A stretch of 64,000 nucleotides of DNA from Scalesia atractyloides (GCA_947069175.1 CAMTDV010000013.1:13497501-13561500); one strand, 5' to 3'; counted from the stretch's first letter, positions 12,886-24,098 are shown. The notes: generated by a model not told the origin, from the sequence alone. Made by a program: numbers and translations.

Positions 12886-15321
12886 CTAAAAGCGGTCAAT
12901 CCAATACATGGCTCTAAAGATCGTGAAAAACAATGTAATTAGTATCAATCTTCTTAAATGTTTACTAAAAATTTACCTTAGGATTCCTTATTCCTTTTGC
13001 ACTTTTGTTTTACAGTTTCATTGCTTTAGATTTCCTTAATTCAACTTTGAAATTCTAATTTTCAATCTAGAGGAAGCTAACATATTGCACCATTATGGGA
13101 ATGCTAATCAACTCTATAACAAGTCTGTTTCATTCATATTGGTTTGGACTTAACTTTTGTCACTTTCCTTATTTCTTTATAATTTAATGTCGTCACTTTG
13201 AATTTGGTTCTTCGAAAGTAGAAGAATGATTCATCCTAAGGAGAAGAACTCGCAGAATATTATTCTTTGAATCTTCTGAAAAAGATCACGAGTACATTCA
13301 ATTTTTCTATTAAAGTAACAAAAAAGTCATTCGATATAAAATTCAGTAACAAATCAATCTACAAGAAAGTATTCTAATAACACGATACTACCGAATCGGG
13401 GAAGGTGATATTGCTACTAACATCATTAGTAATGGTCATGCTTATATAACACATTACAAATATAGTCACTCTGATTAAATTACCATAAATTACGAAAATA
13501 GTCCTTATAGTTAGTCAAGGGCATGTAACTTAAATTTAACAAAAAAAAAAGTTAACGGAAGTTATGGTTAATGATCAAAGGTGTTACAAAACGGAAACTA
13601 CTGAACCTAAATCTATTACTCGAAAACCTTAAAACCTGAACATGTTATTTAACCACAAGGATTATACGTGTAATTAATTAATTCACTTTTTAAACTTATT
13701 AATGTTATTACTTTATTATTATACAATATATATGAATTGCAATTGCTCATGAATAATAGTTGGTAAATTTTAAGTATTTGTTTTTTATTTTTATTTATTA
13801 ATTTTTAATGGCAACGCTTGCTCTATATTTCATTTCATCATAATTAAATGTGAGCATATTTTGTTTTACTCTTATAACTTTTAAATACGTTATATAGATT
13901 TTTGAGTATGTCTTTACGAAATGCTTATTTTTATCCATTCCTCGATAAAAAAAAAATTTTAACCTAGTTGTGACTAGCAATGTATAAGTAATTGAAGAAC
14001 AAACATAAATGTTAACAAAGCAACCTCACATTTAGTATATTTTTTTAATTGATGCCAGTTACCTTTTCGTTATTCTAATCATATGATTTAATGTTTTTTT
14101 ACAATTCTAAATATATGTGATAATTTTATCTACGTTGTTGTCCAAACAAGTGCGGTTGTAGTACCAGTATTCGTTTTATAGTTTCTAGTATAATTTTTGT
14201 TTCGATACCGCACAGACATCATTGAAAACAGAGTTGTATTCAAACTATAGTGTGGTTTTTTCTGTAAGTTATAGCGAGTGCTGGTAATACACGTGTCGTG
14301 ATGAACCGAACATCGATCGCGTGGTGGTACTATCGGAACTGATACTAATATTCATTTTTATGGTTTTTGGTTACTATATTGAGTATCGGTATTGTAGCAC
14401 TATCATAATAAACTGAATTGATAACAACTGAAATTTTGTTGCAACGCATACCAAGTTCAAGGATCTTGTTTCTTACTATTAGCTTCAATTAGTTTCATAA
14501 TTAGCACCCCCCACACACACCACCCCACCTCCACCCCCCCCCCCCCCCCCCCCCCCCCCCTCCCCCCGAACAAGTTATGGCATGCAAAATATTTTGGGTT
14601 AAACGACTATGGCTTAACCGAACAATTGATTAATTGTTTGGTGAGACAATTAATTTGGTTACAGATTGATTAATTCAATTATTTGCTAACCCTAATTAGA
14701 AATAACCAAGAACCATTCAACAATGAGTAGAACTGGAATTAATAGAGAGAGGCAGGGAAAGAAATCACCAAAGAATTAATAGTTGTGAGGAAACAATGAT
14801 TTGCATTCTCACTACTAAATTTGAAGCATTAAGGATGTGAAATCGTCAATTTCCCTGGAAACCTCGTTAAATAAAAGATGTTAACACTCCAACGACAAAT
14901 CAAAAACTATGTGAAAATAGCTACATAGAAAATTATGGGCCTTCGGATGTAGAGGGGCTAATTCAATCACCTTTTCTTTTCTATGCTAGAGTCACCCCTT
15001 GCAAATGATTCTCTCTTTTTGTTTTCTCATCATATCTTGTAAGCACTAGTATCAATGAATATGTCATCATGATATAGGTCTCTACAATTCTATTATGTAA
15101 TGAAAAAACACCTTTCTTTATCTATGTACATGTACAGAGGGGAAATGATTGTCCATTTCAAAAACAATAATATATTAAGAACTGAAAAAAAAAATGAATG
15201 AACCCCTCAATGATTTATTTATTATACGAATTGACAAGAATGTATGTAGATTTTAGGATATTCAAGATTTTATTTTTTAATATGACATTAACTAGTAGTC
15301 GTTTGTATATATTCACATGTG

Positions 15322-15324
<3 letters not shown>
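12886..15324. other. Non-coding spacer
   Basis: No gene seen. It contains a C-rich tract at about 14534-14567 and the target site (about 14605, ttaaac) at which copy 2 carries a solo LTR. Confidence 0.55.
14534..14567. repeat. Poly-C tract
   Basis: A run of 27 C, a single T, then six C, preceded by acaccaccccacctcc. Copy 2 has a shorter run at about 40933-40946. On the minus strand this is a long G run. Confidence 0.9.

Positions 15325-15395
<71 letters not shown>
15325..15395. repeat. (AT)n microsatellite at edge of MITE cluster
   Basis: About 70 bp of AT repeats immediately left of the first MITE in the cluster. It is reduced to about 11 bp in copy 2 (44357-44367). Confidence 0.9.
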
Positions 15396-15398
<3 letters not shown>

Positions 15399-15400
<2 letters not shown>

Positions 15401-15795
15401 CAGGTTAGTAGTTTGCTACAAAATTCAAATTTTTAAAAAATGTAAAAAGTCATAAAACACTATAATGTCAAGTGTCAACCATAAAACACATCAAAAAAAC
15501 CCACAAATAACATAATGATTATTACTAATACTTCATATATGTAGGTTTTGTGTTGTGTTTTGGATGATAATGCTCTAATTATGGAATAACAAATATTATT
15601 GTGTTTTATGTTAATTAGCATGTTGTGTTTTATATTAATAGATCTACGATGTTGTGTTTCAAGTTTTTATGAACTATTAGGGTTTAAATATGGTGTTTTA
15701 GTAATTTTCACTCTATTATTTGTGGGTTTTAGGTGTGTTTTTATAACTTTTTATATTTTTAGGAAATTTGAACATTGTAGCCAAACCCCACCTTA
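15399..15795. mobile_element. MITE, family 1, about 400 bp
   Basis: The left end ggttagtagtttgctacaaa, followed by a gtaaaaagtcataaaacac word, is inverted at the right end (gtgttt..ataactttttatat, then attgtagccaaaccccacct). It is non-coding. The same family recurs at 16237-16650 and at both equivalent places in copy 2. Its left edge abuts an (AT)n tract. Confidence 0.7.
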
Positions 15796-15804
15796 TATAA
15801 ATAT

Positions 15805-16015
15805 ATGGTTAGGTTTATTTGTGAACAACCCACTTGAATATGAACATTAGTGAATTAATCCTAAGTCTTGATTATCAATACACAAGTGTAAATCAATGGT
15901 CATGATTTGATGATAAAAATACAGTAATGCATTTTACGATTTGATGATGTACTAGTGTTCACTCAGTTCACAAATGCACTAGTAGTGTTCACTCTAGAAA
16001 CCCACCCTATAAGTA
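15805..16015. mobile_element. MITE, family 2, about 210 bp
   Basis: Left end ggttaggtttatttgtgaac; the right end gtgttcactctagaaaccca then ccctata is its imperfect inverse. A second, shorter member lies at 16062-16206 with the same ends (tgtgaacaaccc... and ...gtgttcactctagaacccc). Confidence 0.65.
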
Positions 16016-16023
16016 TCTATATA

Positions 16024-16056
<33 letters not shown>

Positions 16057-16061
16057 GTATA
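16016..16061. repeat. (TG)n(AT)n microsatellite between two MITEs
   Basis: tatatatgtgtgtgtgtgtg followed by an AT run. It separates two members of MITE family 2. Confidence 0.85.
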
Positions 16062-16206
16062 GGGTTAGATTCATTTGTGAACAACCCTCTGATTGTGAAC
16101 ACTAGTGAACTAATCATAGTCCTTGATTATCAATACACAAGTGGAAATCAAATGGCAGGATTTAATGATAAAAATACACTAGTGTTCACTCTAGAACCCC
16201 ACCCTA
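16062..16206. mobile_element. MITE, family 2, about 145 bp
   Basis: Shorter relative of 15805-16015 with the same inverted ends. It is bounded left by the (TG)n(AT)n tract and right by a (TG)n tract (16207-16230). Confidence 0.65.
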
Positions 16207-16236
16207 TATGTGTGTGTGTGTGTGTGTGTATGTGCG

Positions 16237-16650
16237 TCGGGTAGGGTTCGGCTACAAAGTTGATTTTTCCTAAAAAGTATAGAAAGTCATAAAACACCAC
16301 AATTTCAACCATAAAACACACCTAAAAGTCACAAATAACAGAGTGAATATTACTAAAACACTATATTAGACCCTTAACAGTCCATAAAAACTTCAAACAC
16401 AGAATCGTAGAACTATGAATATCAAACACAATATGATAAACAACATAAAACATATTAAAATTAATCATTTGATAATCAAAGCCTTACATCCAAAACACAA
16501 AACGAAACCCACAAATATTGTGTCTTAATAACCTTCACTGTGTTAGTTGTGGGTTTTGAGTATGTTTTATGGTTGACAATATGGTGTTTTATAACTTTTT
16601 ACACTTTTTAGGAAAAATAGATTTTGTAGCCAACTCACACCTTATATGTG
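16237..16650. mobile_element. MITE, family 1, about 410 bp
   Basis: Left end gtagggttcggctacaaagt, right end tagattttgtagccaactca: inverted ends of the same family as 15399-15795, with matching subterminal agtcataaaacaccac / gtgttttataacttttt. Flanked by a (TG)n tract on the left and a tatgtgtgtatatat tract on the right. Confidence 0.7.
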
Positions 16651-16682
16651 TGTATATATATTTATGTGTATATGTGTATGTC

Positions 16683-17731
16683 TGCTATAAGAATTACAAG
16701 ATAATATGTTTTTTTTCAATTTAATCTTGTTTATCGAAGCGGGTTCATGAGTTATCCTACATAGTCTCCTAATATAGAAAGGGTAATGGATCGCAAAATA
16801 TAACACAATGTCAAGAAATATAATAAAATGCCGAAAAAAATAATGAATCACAAAAAAGACAAAATGATGAAAAAAAACCCAATGTCAAATAAATACACAA
16901 TGATCTGTAACAAAAATTCTAAAGCTACAGCCTAAAAAACAAAAGGCGCAAACCTATAAATATAAGATCGCTTCGAAGAGACGATTCTAATATCGATAGT
17001 ATAAGATAAATCAGATTCCGTTTGATATCCTTCCTACGAATTTTCTTGATTATCAGAGACTATGTAATCTTTGAACCCAACCTTTTTTGAAGCTATATGT
17101 TTCAATATATATAATTGCAATTACTTACCTTAATTTATTGCTATTTTAGTATCATTCTTTACTTACTACATAATTAATGAATATGGATACATGTCAACCC
17201 CATAATTCATCAGTTTTTTTTCTATCTAAATCCCTTCGTGACCTCAAACAAAGAGCAGTTTCATAAATTAGGAAATAGTAACTTAGTCTTTTTTTTAATA
17301 TTATTACTTTATTTTTATTACCCATTTATGACATAATAAATTAACCATTAATTATAATGATCATTTATTTATTATCTATAAACCATAAACTTATATCATA
17401 ATTTTATAATAACTAATTATTAATTAAATTCGTATAATAATTATTAATAAGAATAACAAATTCAATTAATGGTATACCAATAAAATTATTTTTTAATTTC
17501 AAATTTATCATAAAAAATTTTAAAGAATGTCAAATGTCCGCATCATATTTTTTTCTTACCAAATTTTTCTAATTTTCTTTATTTAAGTAATATTTAATTT
17601 TAAAGTCTAATTATGATATGGCAATTTATTTTAGAAAAATCAATATTAAATTTGAATTCTAGTTATTACAATAATTAAGGAAATAATGAATTTTATTGGA
17701 ACTATTATCATTACTATTTTGGATTATTCAA

Positions 17732-17736
<5 letters not shown>
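16683..17736. other. AT-rich spacer
   Basis: No gene or clear element found. 17280-17700 is extremely AT-rich. Confidence 0.55.
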
Positions 17737-17784
<48 letters not shown>

Positions 17785-18266
17785 GAGACTTAAAATAAGA
17801 AGAAAAATTTTGTAAGAATAAAAAGAATAACTTTTAAACCAATAGAAATTCTCCATTTACTTCATTTAATGTGTGTATTCAATATTATGAAAAAGAGCAT
17901 ATAGATAAATCTATAATTGTCATTCATTAACTAATTAATTAAACGTGTAACTCATTTTTTAATATACGGTTTTAAGATAAAATAATTTATGGTGAAGGAC
18001 AATTTTTGATATGTGTAGGATAAATTTTAATATGTGTAGGATAAATTTTGAAATGTGTAGGGTATTTTTACATGTGTGTAGGGTAAATTCCGATAAGTAT
18101 AAGATATATGTAGGATAAATTTTGAAATATGTAGGATATAATGTTTTGTTTTTATTAATGAGAGATAACATAATTAATGAGAGGAGTTATAAATTGTTTA
18201 TTGTTTTACCATTATGCCATTTCTTCTTGTTCTTCTTACATTAAATTTCTTGTCAAATGAACTTCC

Positions 18267-18320
<54 letters not shown>
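17737..18320. mobile_element. Third microsatellite-flanked element with internal short repeats
   Basis: (AT)n(GT)n at 17737-17783 and (AT)n at 18269-18320 bracket a 485-bp body. Its ends are weakly inverted: left contains aagaagaaaaattttgtaagaa, right contains ttcttcttgttcttcttac. The body has about six imperfect repeats of atgtgtaggataaattttga between 18010 and 18145. No coding capacity. The same structure is at 46718-47294 in copy 2. Confidence 0.5.
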
Positions 18321-18324
<4 letters not shown>

Positions 18325-19072
18325 TTTTAACATACACACACCCAGTAATGAATACTTAAAAACTAATGTTTCAATTCTAGCCTTGAAACATCAATACTCA
18401 CTTTTAAAACCAATACAAACCTTCCACGTTAAAAAAGTTCCCTCATTTACTATAATTTAATTTTCGATTTTCCGCAATTTTTTTACACACCTCTTTGTAA
18501 ATAACCCCCAATATTAATTCACAGTCAATAGCATCTTCACCATCTAGAGTAACAATGAGTCGAAGAACATCGTGCATTGATGGGTGGTGAGGTCCATGTT
18601 GACTATCATGAGGTCTTTTCTTGTAGATGATACAATCATAGGTTTTTCACGATTCATTCTTGCATGAATTGCTGAAAGCGAAAAGAAGTTCATCAAACTT
18701 TAAGCGAATCATTCAAACTAACTCTTCAAATTAACGAGTTTTTCTTTCTCGAATATCCAACTGCCCTGTTAGTTCTTTAATAACGTGCTCTATTTTTTTG
18801 ACAAATAAGCCAGAAGCGTCGACGGTTTCCCAGAATTTTCCGCAGACATTATAGTTCTTTAATAACGTGCTCTATTTTTTTTGGTGGAGTCGCTGTTGAT
18901 TTACCTCATGGCTGAATAGATAAATGTTTGGATTTTGCGATTATTTTTTAACAGGGGTTGCTGAATATCAAAAGCTTATTAAACGGAATCCCATAATTTT
19001 AGAATGAGTTGAAGGAGTAGGCATTATTGATGGAGAGGAAACAATAAATTAAGGTTTATCGGGGCCAATGCT
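18321..19072. pseudogene. Scrambled plastid-derived DNA (rps15/ndhH relics), copy 1
   Basis: Compared with copy 2, this block is rebuilt from pieces. 18321-18455 is the inverse of about 47315-47435; 18463-18847 is the inverse of 47799-48176 (3' part of rps15, spacer and 5' part of ndhH, now on the minus strand); 18882 to about 19072 is in the same orientation as 48486-48676 (internal ndhH). The rps15 5' half and the ndhH stretch 48177-48485 are missing. A 29-bp piece starting agttctttaataacgtgctc occurs twice (18771 and 18852). None of it can be functional. Confidence 0.8.
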
Positions 19073-19220
19073 ATAAAATTATAAATAAAACAACGAATTG
19101 TCTTGTAACAACTATATCTAAAGATTAGTAATTATAATTATACTTTCAATATTTATTATTGGGTATGTAAGCTTTAAGTTATCGAGGTGAAAGTTCACAA
19201 CCACGTATAAGAGCGCAAAG

Positions 19221-19558
19221 GCTTGATAGGGACCTTTAAGGTGTTCACAATGTTTGCTAAATGATTGCTTTTCTAATAATCCGATGTATCGAACAGATTT
19301 ATTTTGGAGGCGTTTTCGTATGAGTCGCGAACTATTTGTACAAATTGTTAACGCCTTAGAGGGGCGATTTACTTTTTTCCAACAAAGGGAAGACACAAGA
19401 CATTTACTTGGATTCATCGCTTTACAAAAACGCACATAAGCAATTCGTCAATTGGCGTACGACGCTTTGTCCGATTTTTTGGTATCTACAAATGTCAAAT
19501 ACATGTTCTCGAGATAGTCTCCGCCATTTTTGCAAAGGTATTATTGATATTATTATTG

Positions 19559-19560
<2 letters not shown>
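19221..19560 (+). pseudogene. PIF/Harbinger transposase, N-terminal fragment
   Basis: The translation contains FRMSRELFVQIVNALE, then FTFFQQREDTRHLLGFIALQK, AIRQLAYDALSDF and a following FCKGIID, which is the usual order in plant Harbinger-type (DDE_Tnp_4) proteins. A stop codon interrupts it at about 19437. The catalytic middle is missing: the frame runs into an (ATT)n tract at 19563-19607. The C-terminal part resumes at 20322. Confidence 0.8.

Positions 19561-19562
<2 letters not shown>

Positions 19563-19607
<45 letters not shown>
19563..19607. repeat. (ATT)n microsatellite
   Basis: About 15 ATT units placed exactly where the Harbinger reading frame is lost. Confidence 0.9.
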
Positions 19608-19609
<2 letters not shown>

Positions 19610-20199
19610 GGAGTATACTAATGTTTATGGGTAAAAATAAAATAAAAATGGGTAAAAATAATTAAAGCTAAAAATGTGTTATATAAAAATATAAAGTTAA
19701 AAAATGTGAGCATATATGAAAACTTGAAGTTAAAAAATAAGGGTAAAATAAACATTTATTAAATTATTTCAATAAACTGGGTTATTTTATATTTTAACTA
19801 CTTTGTAAGGGCATATATGATAGTTTTAATTTTGGTTGGGTATGTATGAAAATTTTAAAGTTTGTAAGGATATATATGAAATTTTATTTTATTGATATTA
19901 TTATTTTTTATTACTGCTTTTATTATTAATTTATAATGTTTTTTATTACTATTAACAAATTAAATGTATTTTTTATTTATTTTATTTAAACTTTTTATAT
20001 TTTTTTATTCTCATTTATATCATTACCCAAATAAATAAAATATAAAACCCTATTTTCACCTTGTTTACGCACCGCTCCACTTCCCTCCTCATTCTTCACA
20101 TCAAAATTTATTATCGACATTCTTTCAACGATTAGGGCATCAAGGTTTAGCGTTGCTCCCGTTCACTATCCACCTCGGTCGTCTTCACTGATTTTATCT

Positions 20200-20322
20200 G
20201 TGTTCGTTTGTATTCATGAACATATTCCTTTCCTTAATGAACGAACACAAATATAAAATCTTATTCAGTAAGTGTTAATGAACCGTTCGTGATTAATGTT
20301 GTTCGGTTCGTTTACAGCCCTA
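20200..20322. mobile_element. Truncated hAT MITE, same family as 11205-11943
   Basis: Words gaacgaacac and aaccgttcgtga are followed by gttcggttcgtttacagccc ending in TA, which is the right terminus of the 739-bp MITE. It sits directly before the resumed Harbinger frame, so it is part of the material that split that gene. No left terminus is visible. Confidence 0.6.
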
Positions 20323-20890
20323 ATCATCAAAGTGATCATGATGCCCCAACCATAACATTTGAGGTCGTGGAGTCATATGATCTTTGGATATATGACATGC
20401 ATATTTTGAAATGGCCAGTTCAAATAATGATTTTAATGTCATTGAGTAGTCGCCTGTATTTAACGATGTGATTAATAGGGTTGCACTAAGCTCTTCTTTA
20501 TATGCCAATGAAACTCATTATGAGCACATGTACTATTCTACTGATTTGATCTACCCACATTGGGCGACTTTAGTGGAGACGTTCTCATATTCCAATGATA
20601 AAGAAACTATTTCACATAAAAAAAAAGAACCGGCCAGGAAAGATGTTGAGCGTGCCTTTGGAGTGTTAAAAAGAAGATGGCGTATCATTGCACAACCGGC
20701 ACGCTCATGGGCAAGGCATTTATTAAGGGATATCATGCACACTTGCATCATACTCCATAATATGATATTGGAGGACGAGGGGAATGTGGTTTGTCAAAAT
20801 TATGAAGAAGGCGCCGAACCGCCTGAATATACACTATCATTTGATAAGAAACTTGCTAATCGGGCGAAGCTAAGGTCATAAGCAGTAAAT
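20323..20890 (+). pseudogene. PIF/Harbinger transposase, C-terminal fragment
   Basis: Matches the second half of plant Harbinger proteins: EVVESYDLWIYDMH, a degenerate stretch, IYPHWATLVETFSY-like text, ARKDVERAFGVLKRRW (holding the Glu expected as the last acidic catalytic residue), and IMHTCIILHNMILEDE. Stops and frame changes occur near 20470. Downstream, at about 21340, ggagatggcc followed by tta could be the right element terminus and a TWA target duplication. No intact left terminus was found. Non-autonomous relic. Confidence 0.85.
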
Positions 20891-22019
20891 GCCGTATTGT
20901 GAGCCGGCTTAGTAGACCGTCTTTGCTCTTAATGTATCGAAAATGCCAACGATGCCAATGATGAAGACGCGGAAGATTAGATTTTATATTTTCGTTTGAA
21001 TATTTTAATTTTAAGTTGTTTGAATTTTAATGTATTAAATTATTTGAATTTAAATTTATTTTATTTAACTTAATTAATTTTTATTGATTTTATAATAAAT
21101 GTTATATTTGTTTAGTTATTTAAGTAAATTAGTTTTTATAAAAAAATAATAAGTATTAAGTATTAAATAAATAGGTAATGATTAAAAAATAATTGGGTTG
21201 GAACGATGTAGAGTGAAAGGGGCATGGAACCAAATTAGGGGTTAGGAAAAGAAAGAGGGAGGTGATATGTAAGTGAGGTGTCAGGAACTTTATGATGTGA
21301 CGGTAATGTGAAATAAAGGGACGTGAGCTGATAGGAGATGGCCTTACAATTACACTGGATACATTGATCTATCATATCTTGATAACTTTGACACCTCCTT
21401 AATTCCGTAATTTAAACTTTTTTAACATAACCAATAACATAGCTAAGTCATTTGTCATATGAACATGGGGGTGGTACTATATTGTTAAAGACAGTTTTTA
21501 AACACTTGGATTTAAGAGTGGAAACATAGATTAAAATAAATTGTTGTTACAAAAATAATGATATGTAGTTATAACAACCGGTCAATCTTTTTGCCTTTTC
21601 TATTTGAAAAGAGTGGAGTTGTCAAGAAAATAAATAAGTATTCCTGAAAAATTATGGAAAGTTTCTTAAAGTAAAATGACATGTAGACACATACATACCA
21701 TCGCAACTTTCATTTTAGAGCAAAAAAGACAGTTTAACTTCTCAACATAACTAATATTCTTTTGTTATGTGAAAGTCTTATTTAACATCTTCTTAACATA
21801 AATAATATTCTTTTGTTATGTGAAAGTCTTATTTAACTATGTAATTACTTATGTTTTGTTAAGAAGAAAACTTAAATCTGAAATGATTAATTAGAAATAG
21901 TTATGAAACTATTAGTTGATAAAAAGTTGCAAACTTTAGTGACACAAGTAGTCTTTATAAGGCCACTACAACAACCCCCTCCCTCCACACTTTGAATACA
22001 CATTTTTTATTACAGGCTC
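20891..22019. other. Spacer between Harbinger relic and DUF1635 gene
   Basis: No gene seen. Contains the possible right end of the Harbinger element (about 21343) and then the region expected to hold the promoter of the DUF1635 gene. A short duplicated word (taacataa/ctaatattcttttgttatg) occurs at about 21745 and 21800. Confidence 0.5.
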
Positions 22020-23061
22020 ATGGAAGATCACCTCAACTGCATTCTTGATTGCCCATATTTGTTCCAAGAAAAGGTCACAATCTTATACCCTTTTCATTTC
22101 TTCTTCTTTTCATCCATACTTTTACCGCAATTTCAGAACTTTCAACTGAAATTGAACCAACACGTTTTATATCATTAGCATTTGTTACTGTTGGTTTCCT
22201 TGCGTCTGGAGCTGTGGAGCTACTCAGTCGAGTATACACAGGTCATGCATAGTAATGTTATGACTTAAGATCTATGAATTTCGTTTTTAAAATACTTAGT
22301 TTTGCTATGGAGTACAGGCGCAACTTGTTGCCTTCTATTTCGATGTATCAATTTGCAATTTTGAGTTAGTATATAGTTATATATTCCGTAACAAATTGAA
22401 CCATAATCACTTCAAATTTTGATGTAATTTGGATCTTGAAATGAAACAGAACATAGAAGAACTAAAGCACTCACTATGGTTAACAACAATGGAGGTTGAA
22501 GAAAACAGAAAAAGGGTTCAAGAACAGATCAAAGCAAGAGATGATCAACTAACTCAACTCAAACATCTTCTCAACAACGCGGTTAACGAGCGAAACGAAG
22601 CTCGAAACAACTACCAAACCCTCCTCTCAGACAAACTTCTTCTCCAACACCAATTCCACCGTCAAACCACCACAGCTCTGCCACACTCCGGTGTTTCATG
22701 TGTTGAAGATGACCCCATCAGTGAAGAAAGCATTGAAAATCCAGTGCAAGGGCCACAGGTGCCGACCAAGGGGTTGCCCAAAAATGGGAAGCTTTTAGAA
22801 GCTGTGATGAATGCAGGGCCATTGTTACATAACCTTCTCCTGGCCGGATCACTTCCGAATTGGCGCCAACCGCCTCCGCCACTGGACGGGCTCCAGATAC
22901 CGTCGCCGCCGCTGGTGATCCCGACTCGACCAGCCCATCATCTACTCAGTCAAGATTATTTACATAATGTTAGTAGTAATTGTTTGTTTAACAAGAAAAG
23001 GGTGTTTTATGAAGACACTGTATCTTCCACAGAGACCAAAATCCAAAGAATTTTTCTTTAG
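22020..23061 (+). CDS. DUF1635-family protein, two exons
   Basis: Exon 1 22020-22073 (18 codons, starting MEDHLNCILD), intron 22074-22449 (GT...AG, 376 bp), exon 2 22450-23061, both junctions in phase 0. After splicing, the protein has an N-terminal coiled-coil region (EELKHSLWLTTMEVEENR, then QIKARDDQLTQLKHLLN and ERNEARNNYQTLL), the core of plant DUF1635 proteins. A short conserved block follows, LLEAVMNAGPLLHNLLLAG and LPNWRQPPPPL, then a Pro-rich stretch. About 222 residues. Molecular function is not established for the family. An unspliced start within exon 2 (22429 or 22441) is possible, but the exon-1 model gives a family-like start and consensus splice sites. Confidence 0.8.
22334..22461 (+). 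repeat. Intron/exon segment with an inverted copy 1.5 kb downstream
   Basis: The last 116 bp of the DUF1635 intron and 12 bp of exon 2 are repeated in reverse complement at 23969-24098 with few differences. Confidence 0.85.
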
Positions 23062-23906
23062 TTATAATATATTATAATAGTTAAAAATTGTTAGTTGGGC
23101 AAAAAACTTAACACCTAGAAGTTCAGAAATTTATTCTGATGTGAAATTGATGAGATGGTGATGCATCATGAAGATCTTGGCTGTACATGTTATTAGGATA
23201 GTTGTGGTGGATTTAGGTGCGACTAGTAGGGTTCGGGTTGGACCCACAAATAAGAATCAAAATCTACTAGAACGTGTTTTGGTTTGATTGCTTACTAGAA
23301 TTATTGTAGTTGCATTGAAACAAGGGCAACTCTACAGTGTACAGGAGTATCAACAACACGACGCCGTGAGTGACGGCTCCACGTTGTCTGGTTACTACGA
23401 ACCAACTCAGCATCTTTCTTTTCCACGGACAGTACGTAGCGCCTTTCGCTTTCCTTCCACCATTTGTCTATTACTAAACTTGGTTTCTTCGGTCACAGAC
23501 GGTCTATGGTTACGAGCTGCAACTCCCTTCCTTCGTTTCTTTCCACGCCTATAATCGTAGATGTTGGAAAAGCTAAACATATTCCCATTTCATTTTTCGA
23601 TATAAAGAATCCCAAAAAAACACTTTGTATGTTATTATCATCTAACTTATTATTACCAGTAGTAATACACCTTTTTTATTTCACAGATGGACGGTGTTGC
23701 ATCCTATAGACAAAAAATTCACCAACGACGTATTCTGTGGTCATGTCTATGGGTAATTAAGGGCTTGTCCTTTGGTGGGGACGACTAACAAACAAGACTT
23801 TTATAGGCTTACGTTAAATTTTAATTTTTTATTTTCCTTTTTGTATAAATGATTTATAAAATTTTTAAACATGAAACTGCCATAAAATAAACTTATTAGT
23901 TTAAAA

Positions 23907-23909
<3 letters not shown>
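23062..23909. other. 3' flank of DUF1635 gene
   Basis: Expected 3' UTR, then sequence of ordinary base composition around 23330-23560 with a short open frame (23288-23554) that matches nothing I recognise. No gene call is made. Confidence 0.4.

Positions 23910-23968
<59 letters not shown>
23910..23968. repeat. (AT)n microsatellite
   Basis: AT run directly abutting the inverted copy of the DUF1635 intron/exon junction. Confidence 0.9.
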
Positions 23969-23972
<4 letters not shown>

Positions 23973-24098
23973 CTTCTATGTTCTGTTTCATTTCAAGATC
24001 CAAATTACATCAAAATTTGAAGGGATTATGGTTCAATTTGTTACGGAATATATAACTATATAGTAACTCAAAATTGCAAATTGATACATCGAAATAGA
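23969..24098 (-). pseudogene. Inverted duplicate of DUF1635 intron/exon 2 junction
   Basis: Reverse complement of 22334-22461, starting exactly at the end of an (AT)n tract. It carries the splice acceptor and the first 12 bases of exon 2. A read-through transcript of the gene could fold back on itself over about 128 bp. No further exon sequence follows. Confidence 0.85.

Larger units (their letters stand above)
1..19160 (+). repeat. Segmental duplication, copy 1 (left end outside window)
   Basis: Base 1 onward matches 27324 onward in direct orientation, and the match continues with small indels to 19160, after which the two copies diverge abruptly (copy 1 goes to gggtatgtaag, copy 2 to atacgtaata). 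Long stretches differ only at scattered single bases, so the duplication is fairly recent. Differences from copy 2: a 178-bp segment (about 599-776) present only here; a 599-bp segment missing at 2820/2821; about 1.35 kb (4029-5381) retained here and lost in copy 2; a solo LTR missing at about 14605; and a scrambled plastid insert at 18321-19072. Homology already exists at base 1, so the true start lies upstream. Confidence 0.95.

Noticed and set aside
15198..15455. Open frames rich in Ile-Tyr repeats (also at 12319, 16023, 18257, 39006, 44996)
   Set aside because: They are translations of (AT)n and (TG)n microsatellites.
22429..23061. Single-exon model of the DUF1635 gene
   Set aside because: Kept only as an alternative: the upstream exon at 22020-22073 has a start codon, a GT donor and matching phase, and gives a more family-like N-terminus.
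23288..23554. 88-codon frame downstream of the DUF1635 gene
   Set aside because: No family resemblance, not an extension of the gene, and overlapped by another equally open frame.
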